Assembly (NCBI RefSeq): GCF_011602385.1
Contig: NZ_JAAOMA010000013.1
Span: forward strand, 1-64,000
Direction of reading: 5' to 3'
Length of the DNA: 64,000 bases
Source of the DNA: Chromobacterium fluminis
GTDB taxonomy: Bacteria > Pseudomonadota > Gammaproteobacteria > Burkholderiales > Chromobacteriaceae
Shown: piece after piece, positions 9,338 through 18,178 of the stretch
Layout: every line of letters starts with the position of its first letter
How positions within the stretch are numbered: the first letter of the stretch is position 1
Notes under the pieces: generated by a model
Told to the model about the DNA's origin: nothing
The model's database searches: none
The model's input: the letters and a program-made list of their open reading frames with translations, nothing else
Translations under genes and position numbers: made by a program

Positions 9338-9849
9338 TTCTGCTGGTGCTGTTGTGGCAGTTTTCCATACTGTCGCTGGTGGCGGTGGGCGGCGCCAATG
9401 TGCTGATACCCGAGCTGCAGCGCCTGGTAGTGGAGCAGGGCTGGATGAACGCGCGCGAGTTCGCCGCGCTGTTCGCCATCGCCCAGGCCGCGCCCGGCCC
9501 CAATGTGTTGGTAGTCTGTCTGATCGGCTGGCAGGTGGCCGGGGTGCCGGGCGCGCTGGTCAGCATGGTGGGTATCTGTGGCCCGTCGTCGGTACTCAGT
9601 TTTTACGTGGCGCGCTGGTGGCAGCGTTATCAGCAGGCGCCGTTGACCCGGGCAATCCAGCGGGGACTGGCGCCGCTGACCATAGGGCTGGTGGCGGCCA
9701 GCGCCTGGCTGTTGAGCCAGGCGGCCAATGCCGACGCGGGCGCCTGGCTGCTGTGCGGCGCGGTGGCGCTGACGGCGTGGCGCACTGCGATCAATCCCTT
9801 GTGGCTATTGTCGGCCGGCGCTTTGCTAGGCGGTTTGGGGTTGCTCTAG
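9334..9849 (+). CDS. chromate transporter family protein, second half of a short CHR pair
   Basis: The product has 171 aa and repeats the CHR pattern of its upstream neighbour: VGGANVLIPELQR in place of the GFGG motif, then FAIAQAAPGPNVLVV. It has five or six hydrophobic segments. AGGAGGA precedes the ATG, which overlaps the stop of the first gene, so the two are translationally coupled and probably work as one complex. Confidence 0.88.
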   Translation: MILLVLLWQFSILSLVAVGGANVLIPELQRLVVEQGWMNAREFAALFAIAQAAPGPNVLVVCLIGWQVAGVPGALVSMVGICGPSSVLSFYVARWWQRYQQAPLTRAIQRGLAPLTIGLVAASAWLLSQAANADAGAWLLCGAVALTAWRTAINPLWLLSAGALLGGLGLL

Positions 9850-9855
9850 GATTGC

Positions 9856-9891
9856 GTTCAAAGTCTCGCTTTAGTTAGCGAGATTGTGAAC
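9856..9891. repeat. interrupted inverted repeat between chr pair and binding-protein gene
   Basis: GTTCA/TGAAC form an outer stem and TCTCGCT/AGCGAGA an inner stem, separated by symmetrical 3-nt interruptions, with a 6-nt loop. No T-run follows on the + strand. It could be a weak terminator for the chr pair or an operator for the next gene at 9942. Confidence 0.5.
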
Positions 9892-9941
9892 AGGCTCTAC
9901 GCGGTGGCCATAATGAACAGGGTTTTCTCGGGAGGACCCGC

Positions 9942-10787
9942 ATGATGCGAATCTTGATGCTGCTGCTGTGCGTTCTGGCGCTGCCGGCGTTGGGGCAAAC
10001 TTTGTCGATCCGCTACGCGCTGGTGTCCGGAGAGCAAGACCCCCATTTGCCTTATATGCAGGCTTTGCTGCAACTGGCGTGCAGCGAGGTCAAATTCAGT
10101 TGCGAACTGAGCAGCGCGCTGGACATGAATCAGGGGAGGGCGCTGGAGCAGATGGCGCACGGCAATGCCGGCGTGGATCTGTTCTGGGGCATGAGCAGCC
10201 GCGAGCGCGAACAGAAGGCCCTGCCGGTGCGAATTCCTTTGTACAAGGGCTTGATTGGCTGGCGAGTGCCGCTGGTGCCACAAAAGCGCGGCCGGTTGTT
10301 TGAGAAGGTTTTCACCTTGGCGGATCTGAAGACGCTGAGCGCAGGGCAGGGGCAGGATTGGCCGGATACGCAGATTCTGCGCGACGCGGGTTTGCCGGTG
10401 GTGGCGAGCCCTTTGTATTTGCCGCTGTTCGCCATGCTGCGACAGGGGCGCTTCGACTACTTCCCGCGCAGCGTGATCGAGGTGGGTCAGGAACTGGAGT
10501 CAGACGTCGCCAAGGGCCTGATGCTGGATCCTTTCATTGTGTTGCACTATCCGGCGGTCTTTTATTTCTTTGTGTCGCCGCGCCGGCCGGAGCTGGCCCG
10601 GGCGCTGACCCAGGGCCTGGAGGCCGCGGTTAAGGACGGTAGCTTTGACAAGCTGTTCATGCGTTTCAACGGGCCTCGCCTACGCGCCTTGAACCTGGCG
10701 CAGCGGCGCATCATAGAGCTGCCCAATCCCTTGTTGCCCAAGGAGACGCCGCTGAAGCGGAAGGAGCTGTGGTTCTATCCGCGCTGA
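9942..10787 (+). CDS. periplasmic solute-binding-like protein
   Basis: The 281-aa protein has a signal peptide (MRILMLLLCVLALPALG, cut near residue 20). The mature part looks like a type-2 periplasmic binding fold: a first strand SIRYALVSGEQD, LFWGMSSREREQ, a middle lobe LAMLRQGRFDYFPRSVIEV, and a late FYFFVSPRRPELARAL. As with the protein at 6374, no transport partners are adjacent. GGGAGGA precedes two possible in-frame starts (9942 and 9945). The last 13 nt overlap the convergent gene that ends at 10775. Ligand unknown. Confidence 0.78.
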   Translation: MMRILMLLLCVLALPALGQTLSIRYALVSGEQDPHLPYMQALLQLACSEVKFSCELSSALDMNQGRALEQMAHGNAGVDLFWGMSSREREQKALPVRIPLYKGLIGWRVPLVPQKRGRLFEKVFTLADLKTLSAGQGQDWPDTQILRDAGLPVVASPLYLPLFAMLRQGRFDYFPRSVIEVGQELESDVAKGLMLDPFIVLHYPAVFYFFVSPRRPELARALTQGLEAAVKDGSFDKLFMRFNGPRLRALNLAQRRIIELPNPLLPKETPLKRKELWFYPR

Positions 10788-11455
10788 GGGTCCAGCGGCA
10801 GCAGATCGGTAAATACAAAGCCGTCTCGCTCCACCGTTTCGCCCACTGCATGCGGCACCGGTCGCAGAAACATCGGGCCGTCCCAGGCGAAGGAGTGGAA
10901 CTCGCCGTATTCGCCGCAAGGGTCGGCGTCCGGCGGCAGCGCGTCCAGCAATGCCTGACCAAACTCGCTGCCGGCCAGGTCGCGGGGCAACTTGCGCGGG
11001 TCCAGGCAGGTCAGCCTGGCTTTGAGCCCGCTGCGCAGCATGGTTTGCGCCAGTTCCGCGGTGGGCAGGCCCCACAACGGGAATAGCGGCGCAATGCCGC
11101 TGCCGGCTAGATTCTGCTCTCGGTAGGCGCGCACATCTTCCAGAAATAGATCGCCGAAGGCCATATGACTGACGCCGTCGGCGCGGCAGGCGCTGACGAA
11201 GTCCGCCATCCGGCTGGCGTAATCCTCGTTGCTGCAAGGGTAGGGGATGGTCACCTGGCGCAACGGCAAGCCCAGCGCCGCCGCCTGCGCCTGCAGCAAC
11301 TCCACCCGCACCGCGTGCATGGCCACGCGCTGGAAAGCCTGATTGACGGTGGTGAACAGTCCGACGACTTCAACGTCGGGATCCCGGCGCAGCACGTGCA
11401 GCGCCCAAGCGCTGTCCTTGCCGCTGCTCCAGGACAAGAGAACGGTTTTCTTCAT
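10775..11455 (-). CDS. ATP-dependent PP-loop amidoligase/ATP pyrophosphatase, DPH6-like
   Basis: The 226-aa protein starts with a PP-loop (MKKTVLLSWSSGKDSAWAL, SGGKDS-type) that binds ATP and releases pyrophosphate. The rest matches the diphthine-ammonia ligase/MJ0570 domain: a YGEFHSFAWDGPMF-like C-terminal block (GEYGEFHSF) and MAFGDLFLEDVRAYRE. In eukaryotes and archaea this fold amidates diphthine on EF2. Bacteria lack diphthamide, so the bacterial substrate is unknown. The frame stays open far upstream, but that part lies antisense to hemE, so I start at the first Met of the conserved domain. It is divergent from hemE. Confidence 0.85.
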   Translation of the reverse strand: MKKTVLLSWSSGKDSAWALHVLRRDPDVEVVGLFTTVNQAFQRVAMHAVRVELLQAQAAALGLPLRQVTIPYPCSNEDYASRMADFVSACRADGVSHMAFGDLFLEDVRAYREQNLAGSGIAPLFPLWGLPTAELAQTMLRSGLKARLTCLDPRKLPRDLAGSEFGQALLDALPPDADPCGEYGEFHSFAWDGPMFLRPVPHAVGETVERDGFVFTDLLPLDPQRG

Positions 11456-11519
11456 GGCGTACAGCTTAGCCGCGCGGAGGCGAGCCGCCAAGCGGGGGGA
11501 CTGAGCCGGGGGACTCGGG

Positions 11520-11525
11520 TATAAT
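11520..11525 (+). promoter_or_regulatory. probable -10 element of hemE
   Basis: A perfect TATAAT lies 38 nt upstream of the hemE start. No good -35 hexamer is visible 16-18 nt further up, so the promoter call rests on the -10 alone. Confidence 0.4.
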
Positions 11526-11563
11526 GACGGTCTATTTTTTCGCCTCTCAGGACTGATTGCCGC

Positions 11564-12631
11564 ATGACCCAGCTCAAGAACGATACCTTCCTGCGCGCGC
11601 TGCTTGGCCAGCCCGTCGAATACACTCCGATCTGGATGATGCGCCAGGCCGGCCGCTATTTGCCGGAGTACCGCGCCACCCGCAGCCGGGCCGGCAGTTT
11701 CATGGGTTTGTGCACCAGTCCCGACTACGCCACCGAGGTGACGCTGCAGCCGCTGGAGCGTTTCCCGCTGGACGCCGCCATCCTGTTTTCCGACATCCTG
11801 ACCGTGCCGGACGCCATGGGCCTGGGGCTGTACTTCGCGGACGGCGAGGGGCCCAAGTTCGAGCGTCCGCTGCGCGACGAGGCCGCCGTCCGCGCGCTGG
11901 CGGTGCCGGCGCTGGACAAGCTGAGCTATGTCTTCGACGCGGTGTCCAGCATCCGCAAGGCGCTGGACGGCCGCGTGCCGCTGATCGGCTTCTCCGGCAG
12001 CCCGTTCACCTTGGCCTGCTACATGATTGAAGGCGGCGGCTCCGACGATTTCCGTCACGTCAAAGCCATGCTCTACAGCCGTCCGGAATTGCTGCACCAC
12101 ATCCTGGACGTGAATGCCCGCACTGTGATTGACTACCTGAACGCCCAGATCGACGCCGGCGCGCAGGCGGTGCAGATCTTCGACACTTGGGGCGGCGCGC
12201 TGACCCAGGCGGCCTATCGCGAGTTCTCGCTGGCCTATATGCGCCAAATTGTCGCTGGCCTGAAGCGCGAAGTCGACGGCCGCCGCGTGCCGGTAATCGT
12301 ATTCACCAAGGGCGGAGGCCAGTGGCTGGAAGAAATCGCAGCTATCGGCGCCGACTGCGTGGGCCTGGACTGGACCACGGATTTGGGCGCCGCGCGCGCG
12401 CGGGTGGGCGACAAGGTGGCCTTGCAGGGTAATTTCGACCCCAACGCTTTGTTCGCCGAGCCGGCCGCCATTGAGCGCGAAGTGGCCCGTATCCTGGCTA
12501 GCTACGGCGCCGGCAGCGGCCATGTCTTCAACTTGGGCCACGGCATCTCGCAACATGTCAAGCCGGAGCATGCCGGAGCCTTGGTGGAGGCGGTGCATCG
12601 CTTGTCCCGTCCCTACCACGCCGCGGTCTGA
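11564..12631 (+). CDS. hemE: uroporphyrinogen decarboxylase
   Basis: The protein (355 aa, the family size) removes four carboxylates from uroporphyrinogen III to give coproporphyrinogen III in haem biosynthesis in the cytosol. Visible signatures are PIWMMRQAGRYLPEYR near residue 25, the catalytic aspartate region FSDILTVPDAMGLGL, GFSGSPFTLACYMIEGGGS and the C-terminal NLGHGISQHVKPEHA. Nothing is missing. It is divergent from the DPH6-like gene and is followed by a long gene-free gap. Confidence 0.98.
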   Translation: MTQLKNDTFLRALLGQPVEYTPIWMMRQAGRYLPEYRATRSRAGSFMGLCTSPDYATEVTLQPLERFPLDAAILFSDILTVPDAMGLGLYFADGEGPKFERPLRDEAAVRALAVPALDKLSYVFDAVSSIRKALDGRVPLIGFSGSPFTLACYMIEGGGSDDFRHVKAMLYSRPELLHHILDVNARTVIDYLNAQIDAGAQAVQIFDTWGGALTQAAYREFSLAYMRQIVAGLKREVDGRRVPVIVFTKGGGQWLEEIAAIGADCVGLDWTTDLGAARARVGDKVALQGNFDPNALFAEPAAIEREVARILASYGAGSGHVFNLGHGISQHVKPEHAGALVEAVHRLSRPYHAAV

Positions 12632-13198
12632 CAAACCGGGTTTAAGTTCAACGGCATGTTTCTGTCGGCCCGACGCGATTCCCTTTGGCGAACGCACCAA
12701 GTTGGCGCGGGCCGGCGGGCATTAAAGCCGGCTTTATCAGTGTCTAAATCCGACATCAAGCGGTTGTTAGCGCGGCCAGCGGAAAAGGATTTGTTTTTTC
12801 AACAGAAAACTTAACTTTTCTCTTGGGGCCGTTCGCGCGTCGTCGGGGTATCCTAACTTGTCCGGCCAATGGCTCTCCTGCGGCCGGATTGTATTTTTAC
12901 ACTGTGATGAATAAGGATATTGACAAGGCGAACCATAGTCGTTCTCTGAGTTATGCACATTTGCTAGTCAGAGTTCAGTGCCTTGTCAAGCCGATTGCTC
13001 ATGTTTTTTTGATCAATTTAAGTCTTTGAAAATAAAGAGAAAAATAATTGATTAATTTTTGCGCAATCTAACGGAAACGCTGATCTGAGGCCGTTTCAAC
13101 CTCTGATCGGCAGCTTGTTCACAAAGTTATCCACAGCATCTGTGCACAGTGGCCGCAAAGCCTTGTCACAACAGCATTTGTCTTCGGGGGCGCGCCGG
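12632..13198. other. gene-free gap with AT-rich stretch and DnaA-box-like 9-mers
   Basis: I see no convincing gene in these 567 nt. They hold TTATGCACA (12951-12959), TTGTTCACA (13115-13123) and TTATCCACA (13127-13135), all matching the DnaA-box consensus TTNTNCACA; the last is the perfect strong box. Between them, 13011-13070 is very AT-rich in a GC-rich genome, and three GATC sites fall at 13011, 13082 and 13105. The gap presumably also holds the priA promoter. Whether it binds DnaA is not known from sequence. Confidence 0.55.
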
Positions 13199-15373
13199 AT
13201 GGGGCAGCAAAGCATCGTACAAGTGGCCGTGGATGTGCCGCTGCCAGGTACGTTCAGTTACCTGACCCAGTTGTCTGTCATGGCCGGGCAAAGAGTAGCG
13301 GTTTCCTTCGGTCCCCGCCGGCTGTGTGGCGTGGTTGTCACGGATATGCCTCAACAGGGTATCGATCCCGCCAAGCTCAAGCCGGTGGAGTCCGTGCTGT
13401 CCGGGCTGCCGCCGCTGCCGGAAGACTTCATGGCCCTGGTTCGCTTTGCCGCGGATTATTACCACCATCCCTTGGGGCAGGCGCTGTTCACCGCTCTGCC
13501 CACCGGGCTGCGCGAGCCCCGGGACATCGTTTTGCCGGATGAGCGTCCATATGCGCTGACGCCAGAAGGCGAGGCGGAGGCGCCGCCGGCTCGCCAGCGC
13601 GCCCGCTTGGCGCTGTGGCAGGCTTTGCAGGACGGCGCGTTGACGCTGGCCGCGGCCAAGGCGGTGACGCCGCAGGCCGGCAAGGTGTTGGCGGATTGGC
13701 TGGCGGACAACAAGGTCCGCCGCGTGGAGCCGGAGCCCGTTCCTTTGCGGGTGGCGGACAGTCCTGAATTGAACGAAGAGCAACAAGCCGCGCTGGACGC
13801 CTTGCGCGGCCAGGCCGGCTATCAGCCCTGGCTGTTGCACGGCATTACCGGCAGCGGCAAGACCGAAGTCTATCTGCGGCTGATCGCAGATCATCTGGCC
13901 GCCGGCCGTCAAGTGTTGGTGCTGGTGCCGGAAATCAATCTGACCCCGCAGTTGATCACGCGCTTTACCCAACGCTTTCCGGACAGCCGCATCGCGGTGC
14001 AGCACAGCCACCTGGCCGACGGCGAGCGCCTGAGGGGCTGGCTGGACGGCTGGCAGGGGCGCGCCGACGTGATGATAGGCACCCGCTTGTCGGTATTCAC
14101 GCCGTTGCCGCGCCTGGGTCTGATCGTGGTGGACGAAGAGCACGACGGTTCGTTCAAGCAGCAGGACGGCTTGCGCTACCATGCGCGCGATCTGGCGATC
14201 TGGCGCGCGCGCCGGGCCGGCGTGCCCATTCTGCTGGGCTCGGCCACGCCCAGCCTGGAGACCGTGGCCAATGTCGAGGCCGGCCGCTATCGTCGTTTGT
14301 CGCTGAGCCGGCGCGCGCACGGCGCGGCGCGGTTGCCGGATGTGAGGCTGGTCGACGTGAGGCGGCAAAAACTGGCGGAAGGCTTGTCCGAACCCGTGAT
14401 CCAGGCGCTGCGCCAGCGCCTGGCGCGCGGCGAGATGAGCTTGGTGTTCATCAACCGCCGCGGCTTCGCGCCGGTGGTGGCCTGTACTGATTGCGGCTGG
14501 ACCAGCGGCTGCCCGCGCTGTTCCGCCAAGCTGGTGGTGCATCTGTTGGAGCGCAAGCTGCGCTGCCACCATTGCGGTTGGGAAGAGGCGGTGCCGCGCG
14601 CCTGCCCGGATTGCGGCAATCCCGACATTAAACCGCTGGGCGAAGGCACCCAGAGGCTGGAGTCCGCGCTGACGCGTTTGTTTCCCGAGGCGCGCATTCT
14701 GCGCATAGACCGCGACACCACCAGCCGCAAGGAAGCGTGGGACGAGATCTATCGCAAGGTCCATGCGGGCGAGGTGGACATGCTGGTGGGGACCCAGATG
14801 CTGGCCAAGGGCCACGACTTCGGCACCCTGTCGTTGGTGGTGGCGCTGGGCGCGGACGGCGGCCTGTATTCCGCGGACTTCCGCGCCTCCGAACGGTTGT
14901 TTGCGCAACTGATGCAAGTGGCGGGCCGGGCCGGCCGCGCCGAGGCCGCCGGCGAGGTGCTGATCCAGACCCAGTGGCCGGATCATGAGCTATACCAGGC
15001 GCTGACGCGTCACGATTTCGACGGCTACGCCAAGGCCCTGCTGGACGAGCGACGCATCGCCGGTTTTCCGCCCTGCGCCTACCAGGCGCTGCTGCGCGCC
15101 GACAGCCCCAGCCTGGAATTGGCCACCGCCTTCCTGGCCGAAGTGCGGCGGCTGGCCGAGCCGCTGGCCGAGCAGGTGTTGATCGCCGGCCCGGCGCCGG
15201 CGCTGATGGCGCGCTTGGCCAATCGCGAACGCGCACAGCTGGTGCTGGAGTCCCCGCAACGGCAGGCGCTGCACGGATTTTTGAATCAATTGCTGCCGCA
15301 GGTGGAAGCGGCGGCCAAACGCCATGGACGCGGCCTGCGTTGGTCGCTGGACGTGGATCCACAAGACATGTGA
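13199..15373 (+). CDS. priA: primosomal protein N' (replication restart helicase)
   Basis: PriA (724 aa) reloads the replisome at stalled forks as a 3'-to-5' superfamily 2 helicase. The N-terminal DNA-binding domain begins VQVAVDVPLPGTFSYL. Walker A is GITGSGKTEVYL near residue 225, the DEAH-like box is VVDEEHD, and the zinc-binding insert has four CxxC pairs (CTDCGW, CPRC, CHHCGW, CPDCG). Motif VI is QVAGRAGRA. The frame is open to 13115 through a TTG, but that stretch overlaps the DnaA-box region and lacks family similarity, so I use the ATG at 13199. Confidence 0.95.
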   Translation: MGQQSIVQVAVDVPLPGTFSYLTQLSVMAGQRVAVSFGPRRLCGVVVTDMPQQGIDPAKLKPVESVLSGLPPLPEDFMALVRFAADYYHHPLGQALFTALPTGLREPRDIVLPDERPYALTPEGEAEAPPARQRARLALWQALQDGALTLAAAKAVTPQAGKVLADWLADNKVRRVEPEPVPLRVADSPELNEEQQAALDALRGQAGYQPWLLHGITGSGKTEVYLRLIADHLAAGRQVLVLVPEINLTPQLITRFTQRFPDSRIAVQHSHLADGERLRGWLDGWQGRADVMIGTRLSVFTPLPRLGLIVVDEEHDGSFKQQDGLRYHARDLAIWRARRAGVPILLGSATPSLETVANVEAGRYRRLSLSRRAHGAARLPDVRLVDVRRQKLAEGLSEPVIQALRQRLARGEMSLVFINRRGFAPVVACTDCGWTSGCPRCSAKLVVHLLERKLRCHHCGWEEAVPRACPDCGNPDIKPLGEGTQRLESALTRLFPEARILRIDRDTTSRKEAWDEIYRKVHAGEVDMLVGTQMLAKGHDFGTLSLVVALGADGGLYSADFRASERLFAQLMQVAGRAGRAEAAGEVLIQTQWPDHELYQALTRHDFDGYAKALLDERRIAGFPPCAYQALLRADSPSLELATAFLAEVRRLAEPLAEQVLIAGPAPALMARLANRERAQLVLESPQRQALHGFLNQLLPQVEAAAKRHGRGLRWSLDVDPQDM

Positions 15374-15380
15374 TCGCCGA

Positions 15381-16772
15381 ATGAAAGCAATGAAGAAACA
15401 AATCCTGATGGCGGCTTGTCTGCTGTTGCCGGCGTTGCAGGCCCGCGCATTGGACCTGCACGGCCTCAAGCCGGAGGAGGTGGCCGTCTGGGCCGCGCCG
15501 GTGGAAAGCGGCAAGGAGCTGACCGGCCATCGCGCGGACAGCGCGGTCAATCCGGCTTCTACCATGAAGCTGATCACCAGCTGGAGCGCGCTGAACCTGC
15601 TCAAGCCCGGCTACCGCTGGCATACCGGGTTGTGGTCCGCCGCGCCGGTGCGCGACGGCGCGCTGCAAGGCGATCTGTACTGGCTGGGCGCCGGCGATCC
15701 GCGTTTCAACAACGACAGCCTGCTCAATCTGCTGTACGGCCTGCGGCTGCGCGGCGTGCAACGGATAGACGGCAAGCTGGTGTTGGACAAGAGCGCGTTC
15801 AAGGGCGTGTCCAGCGCCCACGATTTTGACGAAGACGCCGGTCGCGCCTTCACAGTGGAGCCGGACAGCCACCTGACCAATCTGAAAGTGGCCTGGCTCA
15901 ACTTTTACGTTGACGCCGGCGGTGCGCGCGTGGCGCTGGACCCGCCGCTGGCCGGCGTCAGCGTCAACGCCAAGCTTCAGGCCGGCGGGCAGGGCGGCCC
16001 GAACGACTGTTCCGATGTGCGCCGCTACGTCAGCATCGCCAACGATTTGCGTTCCGTCACCGTCAGCGGCACCTTGCCGCCCAGCTGCGACGGCGTCAAA
16101 ACCTTCGTCAACGTGTTGGACCACGACGCCTTCGCCAGCCAGGACTTCGCCGCCCTGTGGCTGGCGCTGGGCGGGGCCGGACCCAAGGGTGCGGGGCTGG
16201 GGCGAGTGCCGGCCGGCGCACGCGAACTGGCCGGCCACGACTCGCAGCCGCTGACCGTGGCGATCAGCGACATCAACAAATACAGCAACAACACCATGGC
16301 GCGCACCCTGTTTCTGACCCTGGGCAAGGAGAGCGGCGGCGGCGAAGACACCCGCGCCAACGCCGAGCACGCGGTGCGGCGACTGTTGGCGGCCAACGGC
16401 ATTTCCGATGAAACCCTGGTGTTGGAGAACGGTTCCGGCCTGTCGCGCCGCGAGCGGGTAAGCGCGCGGCTGATGGGGCAGGTGCTGCTCAACGCCGCGC
16501 GCGGACCGTACGCCAGCGAATTCCTGGCCAGCCTGCCTATCGCCGGCGAGGACGGCACCTTGCGCAAGCGCTTCGCCGAACAAGGGCCGTGGCTGAGGAT
16601 GAAGACCGGTACCTTGAAGGACGTGAAGGCGCTGGCCGGCTACTGGCTGGGCGCGGACGGCCGCCGGCTGGCGCTGACGGTGATCGTCAACAGCCCGCGC
16701 GCGCCGGAGATGGGCAAGGCGATGGACCAGATCGTCGCCGATCTGATCGACCGCTTTGAGGCATCCAAGTAA
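15381..16772 (+). CDS. dacB: D-alanyl-D-alanine carboxypeptidase/endopeptidase (PBP4)
   Basis: The 463-aa protein has a signal peptide (KKQILMAACLLLPALQARA) and a class C penicillin-binding fold. It trims D-Ala and cleaves cross-links in periplasmic peptidoglycan. The active-site motifs are STMK (SxxK) near residue 60, SNN in NKYSNNTM (SxN) and KTG in RMKTGTL. The large inserted domain between SxxK and SxN is typical of PBP4. The start follows priA by only 7 nt, so they may be co-transcribed; 15390 is an alternative ATG. Confidence 0.94.
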   Translation: MKAMKKQILMAACLLLPALQARALDLHGLKPEEVAVWAAPVESGKELTGHRADSAVNPASTMKLITSWSALNLLKPGYRWHTGLWSAAPVRDGALQGDLYWLGAGDPRFNNDSLLNLLYGLRLRGVQRIDGKLVLDKSAFKGVSSAHDFDEDAGRAFTVEPDSHLTNLKVAWLNFYVDAGGARVALDPPLAGVSVNAKLQAGGQGGPNDCSDVRRYVSIANDLRSVTVSGTLPPSCDGVKTFVNVLDHDAFASQDFAALWLALGGAGPKGAGLGRVPAGARELAGHDSQPLTVAISDINKYSNNTMARTLFLTLGKESGGGEDTRANAEHAVRRLLAANGISDETLVLENGSGLSRRERVSARLMGQVLLNAARGPYASEFLASLPIAGEDGTLRKRFAEQGPWLRMKTGTLKDVKALAGYWLGADGRRLALTVIVNSPRAPEMGKAMDQIVADLIDRFEASK

Positions 16773-16812
16773 GAACATGGCGGATTGACGGTTTCGGCGC
16801 GCGCGGCGGCGG

Positions 16813-16818
16813 TATAAT
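16813..16818 (+). promoter_or_regulatory. probable -10 element of grxC-secB
   Basis: A perfect TATAAT lies 52 nt before grxC. TTGACG occurs at 16785-16790, but the 22-nt spacer is too long for a standard sigma70 promoter, so the -35 is uncertain. Confidence 0.4.
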
Positions 16819-16870
16819 ATCGGGCTTTGCGCGCTCCTCGCCGGAGCGCCCGATTTCGCGAAAGCCATCG

Positions 16871-17128
16871 ATGAAACCCGTAACCATGTATACCACCGCG
16901 GTGTGCCCTTACTGCATCCGCGCCAAGCAAGTCCTCGCCGCCAAAGGCGTGGCCGATATCAAGGAAATCCGCATCGACCTGGACCCGGTCGAGCGCGACA
17001 AGATGATGGATCTGACCGGCCGCCGCACCGTGCCGCAAATCTTCATCGGCGATGCCCACGTCGGCGGCTGCGACGACCTGGTGGCGCTGAACCAGGCCGG
17101 CAAGCTGGACTTGCTGCTGGCCGATTGA
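16871..17128 (+). CDS. grxC: glutaredoxin 3
   Basis: This 85-aa protein is a dithiol glutaredoxin with the CPYC active site at residues 12-15, the cis-proline turn TVPQIFI, and the GG(C)DDL glutathione-binding motif. It reduces protein disulphides and glutathionylated substrates in the cytosol. It is followed by secB, the common proteobacterial order. Confidence 0.97.
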   Translation: MKPVTMYTTAVCPYCIRAKQVLAAKGVADIKEIRIDLDPVERDKMMDLTGRRTVPQIFIGDAHVGGCDDLVALNQAGKLDLLLAD

Positions 17129-17259
17129 GCCGTTTTGCCCGCGATCAAACCCCCGTTTGCGGGCGGTTGGCCCTGAACCGCTTTCGTGCGATGATGCAGG
17201 CCTGTTTTAACCATTCCAAAACCGGCCGCTTGCGAGCGGCCTCCGTGTGAGACAAAGAG

Positions 17260-17712
17260 ATGAGCGAACAACAAGAGCTGCAGCCGGCGTTTTCCATCGA
17301 GAAAATCTATGTGAAGGACATGTCCCTGGAAGTGCCTAACGCGCCGCAGGTGTTCCTGGAGCAAGAACAGCCGGAAATCGACATGCAGCTGGCCAGCGAA
17401 GGCAAGCAGTTGGACGACGGTTTCTACGAAGTGACCCTGACCGTGACCGTGACCGCCAAGCTGCCGGAAAAAACCATGTTCCTGTGCGAAGTGGGCCAGT
17501 CCGGCATCTTCCAGATCCGCAACGTGCCGACCGAAGACATCGACCCCATCCTGGGCGTGGCTTGCCCCAACATCCTGTTCCCCTACGCGCGCGAAGCCGT
17601 GTCCAGCGTGGTGAACCGCGCGGGCTTCCCGCCGGTGCTGCTGTCCCCGATCAACTTCGAAGCCCTGTACATGCAGCAACGCGCGCAACAGGCCGAAGCC
17701 GGCAACGCCTGA
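17260..17712 (+). CDS. secB: protein-export chaperone SecB
   Basis: The 150-aa tetrameric chaperone keeps preproteins unfolded and hands them to SecA. The QPAFSIEKIYVKDMSLEVPNAP opening, the YEVTLTVTVTAKL strand and the NILFPYAREAVSSVVNRAGFPPVLL block are diagnostic. GAGA lies close to the ATG. It is flanked by grxC and gpsA as in many beta- and gammaproteobacteria. Confidence 0.98.
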   Translation: MSEQQELQPAFSIEKIYVKDMSLEVPNAPQVFLEQEQPEIDMQLASEGKQLDDGFYEVTLTVTVTAKLPEKTMFLCEVGQSGIFQIRNVPTEDIDPILGVACPNILFPYAREAVSSVVNRAGFPPVLLSPINFEALYMQQRAQQAEAGNA

Positions 17713-17725
17713 GGCGACGCAAGCA

Positions 17726-18169
17726 ATGAAACGCCTCGTATATCCGCTGGCGCTGAGCCTGGGCCTGCTGGCCCACAGCGCCGCCGCACTTGAGTTTCGC
17801 TCAGTGAAGGAAACCGGCGTGGCGCTGTACGAGGCGCCGGCGCTCACCTCGAAGAAATTGTTCGTGGTGAGCCGCTACTACCCGGTGGAAGTGCTGAGCA
17901 GTCAGAAAGAATGGTCGCGCGTGCGCGACGCCACCGGCGGCATCGCCTGGATTCCGGCCGCCGCGCTGTCCAAGCAGCGCTGGCTGCTGATCACCGCCGA
18001 CAAGGCGGAAGTGCGCGCCGCGCCGGCCAACGACGGCCCGCTGGCCTACACCGTGCCCAAGGACGGCGTGGTGGAGCTGCAAGAGCCGCCCAAGGGCGGC
18101 TGGGTCAAAGTGCGTCACCGCGACGGCAGCATCGGCTATGCTCGTATTACCGACCTCTGGGGCTTGTAA
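17726..18169 (+). CDS. secreted bacterial SH3-domain protein
   Basis: The product (147 aa) has a signal peptide (KRLVYPLALSLGLLAHSAAA). Two SH3b-like halves follow: about 22-80 (GVALYEAPALTSKKLFVVSRYYPVEVL) and 85-147 (AEVRAAPANDGPLAYTVPKDGVVELQE, ending WVKVRHRDGSIGYARITDLWGL). Such domains often bind peptidoglycan or partner proteins in the periplasm. It sits between secB and gpsA, 9 nt before the latter, and is probably in their operon. Exact role unknown. Confidence 0.88.
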   Translation: MKRLVYPLALSLGLLAHSAAALEFRSVKETGVALYEAPALTSKKLFVVSRYYPVEVLSSQKEWSRVRDATGGIAWIPAAALSKQRWLLITADKAEVRAAPANDGPLAYTVPKDGVVELQEPPKGGWVKVRHRDGSIGYARITDLWGL

Positions 18170-18178
18170 GGGCTACGC

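Noticed and set aside
11456..12700. Upstream extension of the DPH6-like frame over hemE
   Set aside because: The added 415 residues are antisense to hemE and are low-complexity; the conserved domain begins at 11455.
12823..13029. Small frame of 68 codons between hemE and priA
   Set aside because: No ribosome binding site, odd codon use and an AT-rich end; it falls in the DnaA-box gap.
13166..16868. Two long antisense frames (606 and 746 codons) over priA and dacB
   Set aside because: Same shadow effect. They overlap each other and conserved genes, and lack ribosome binding sites.
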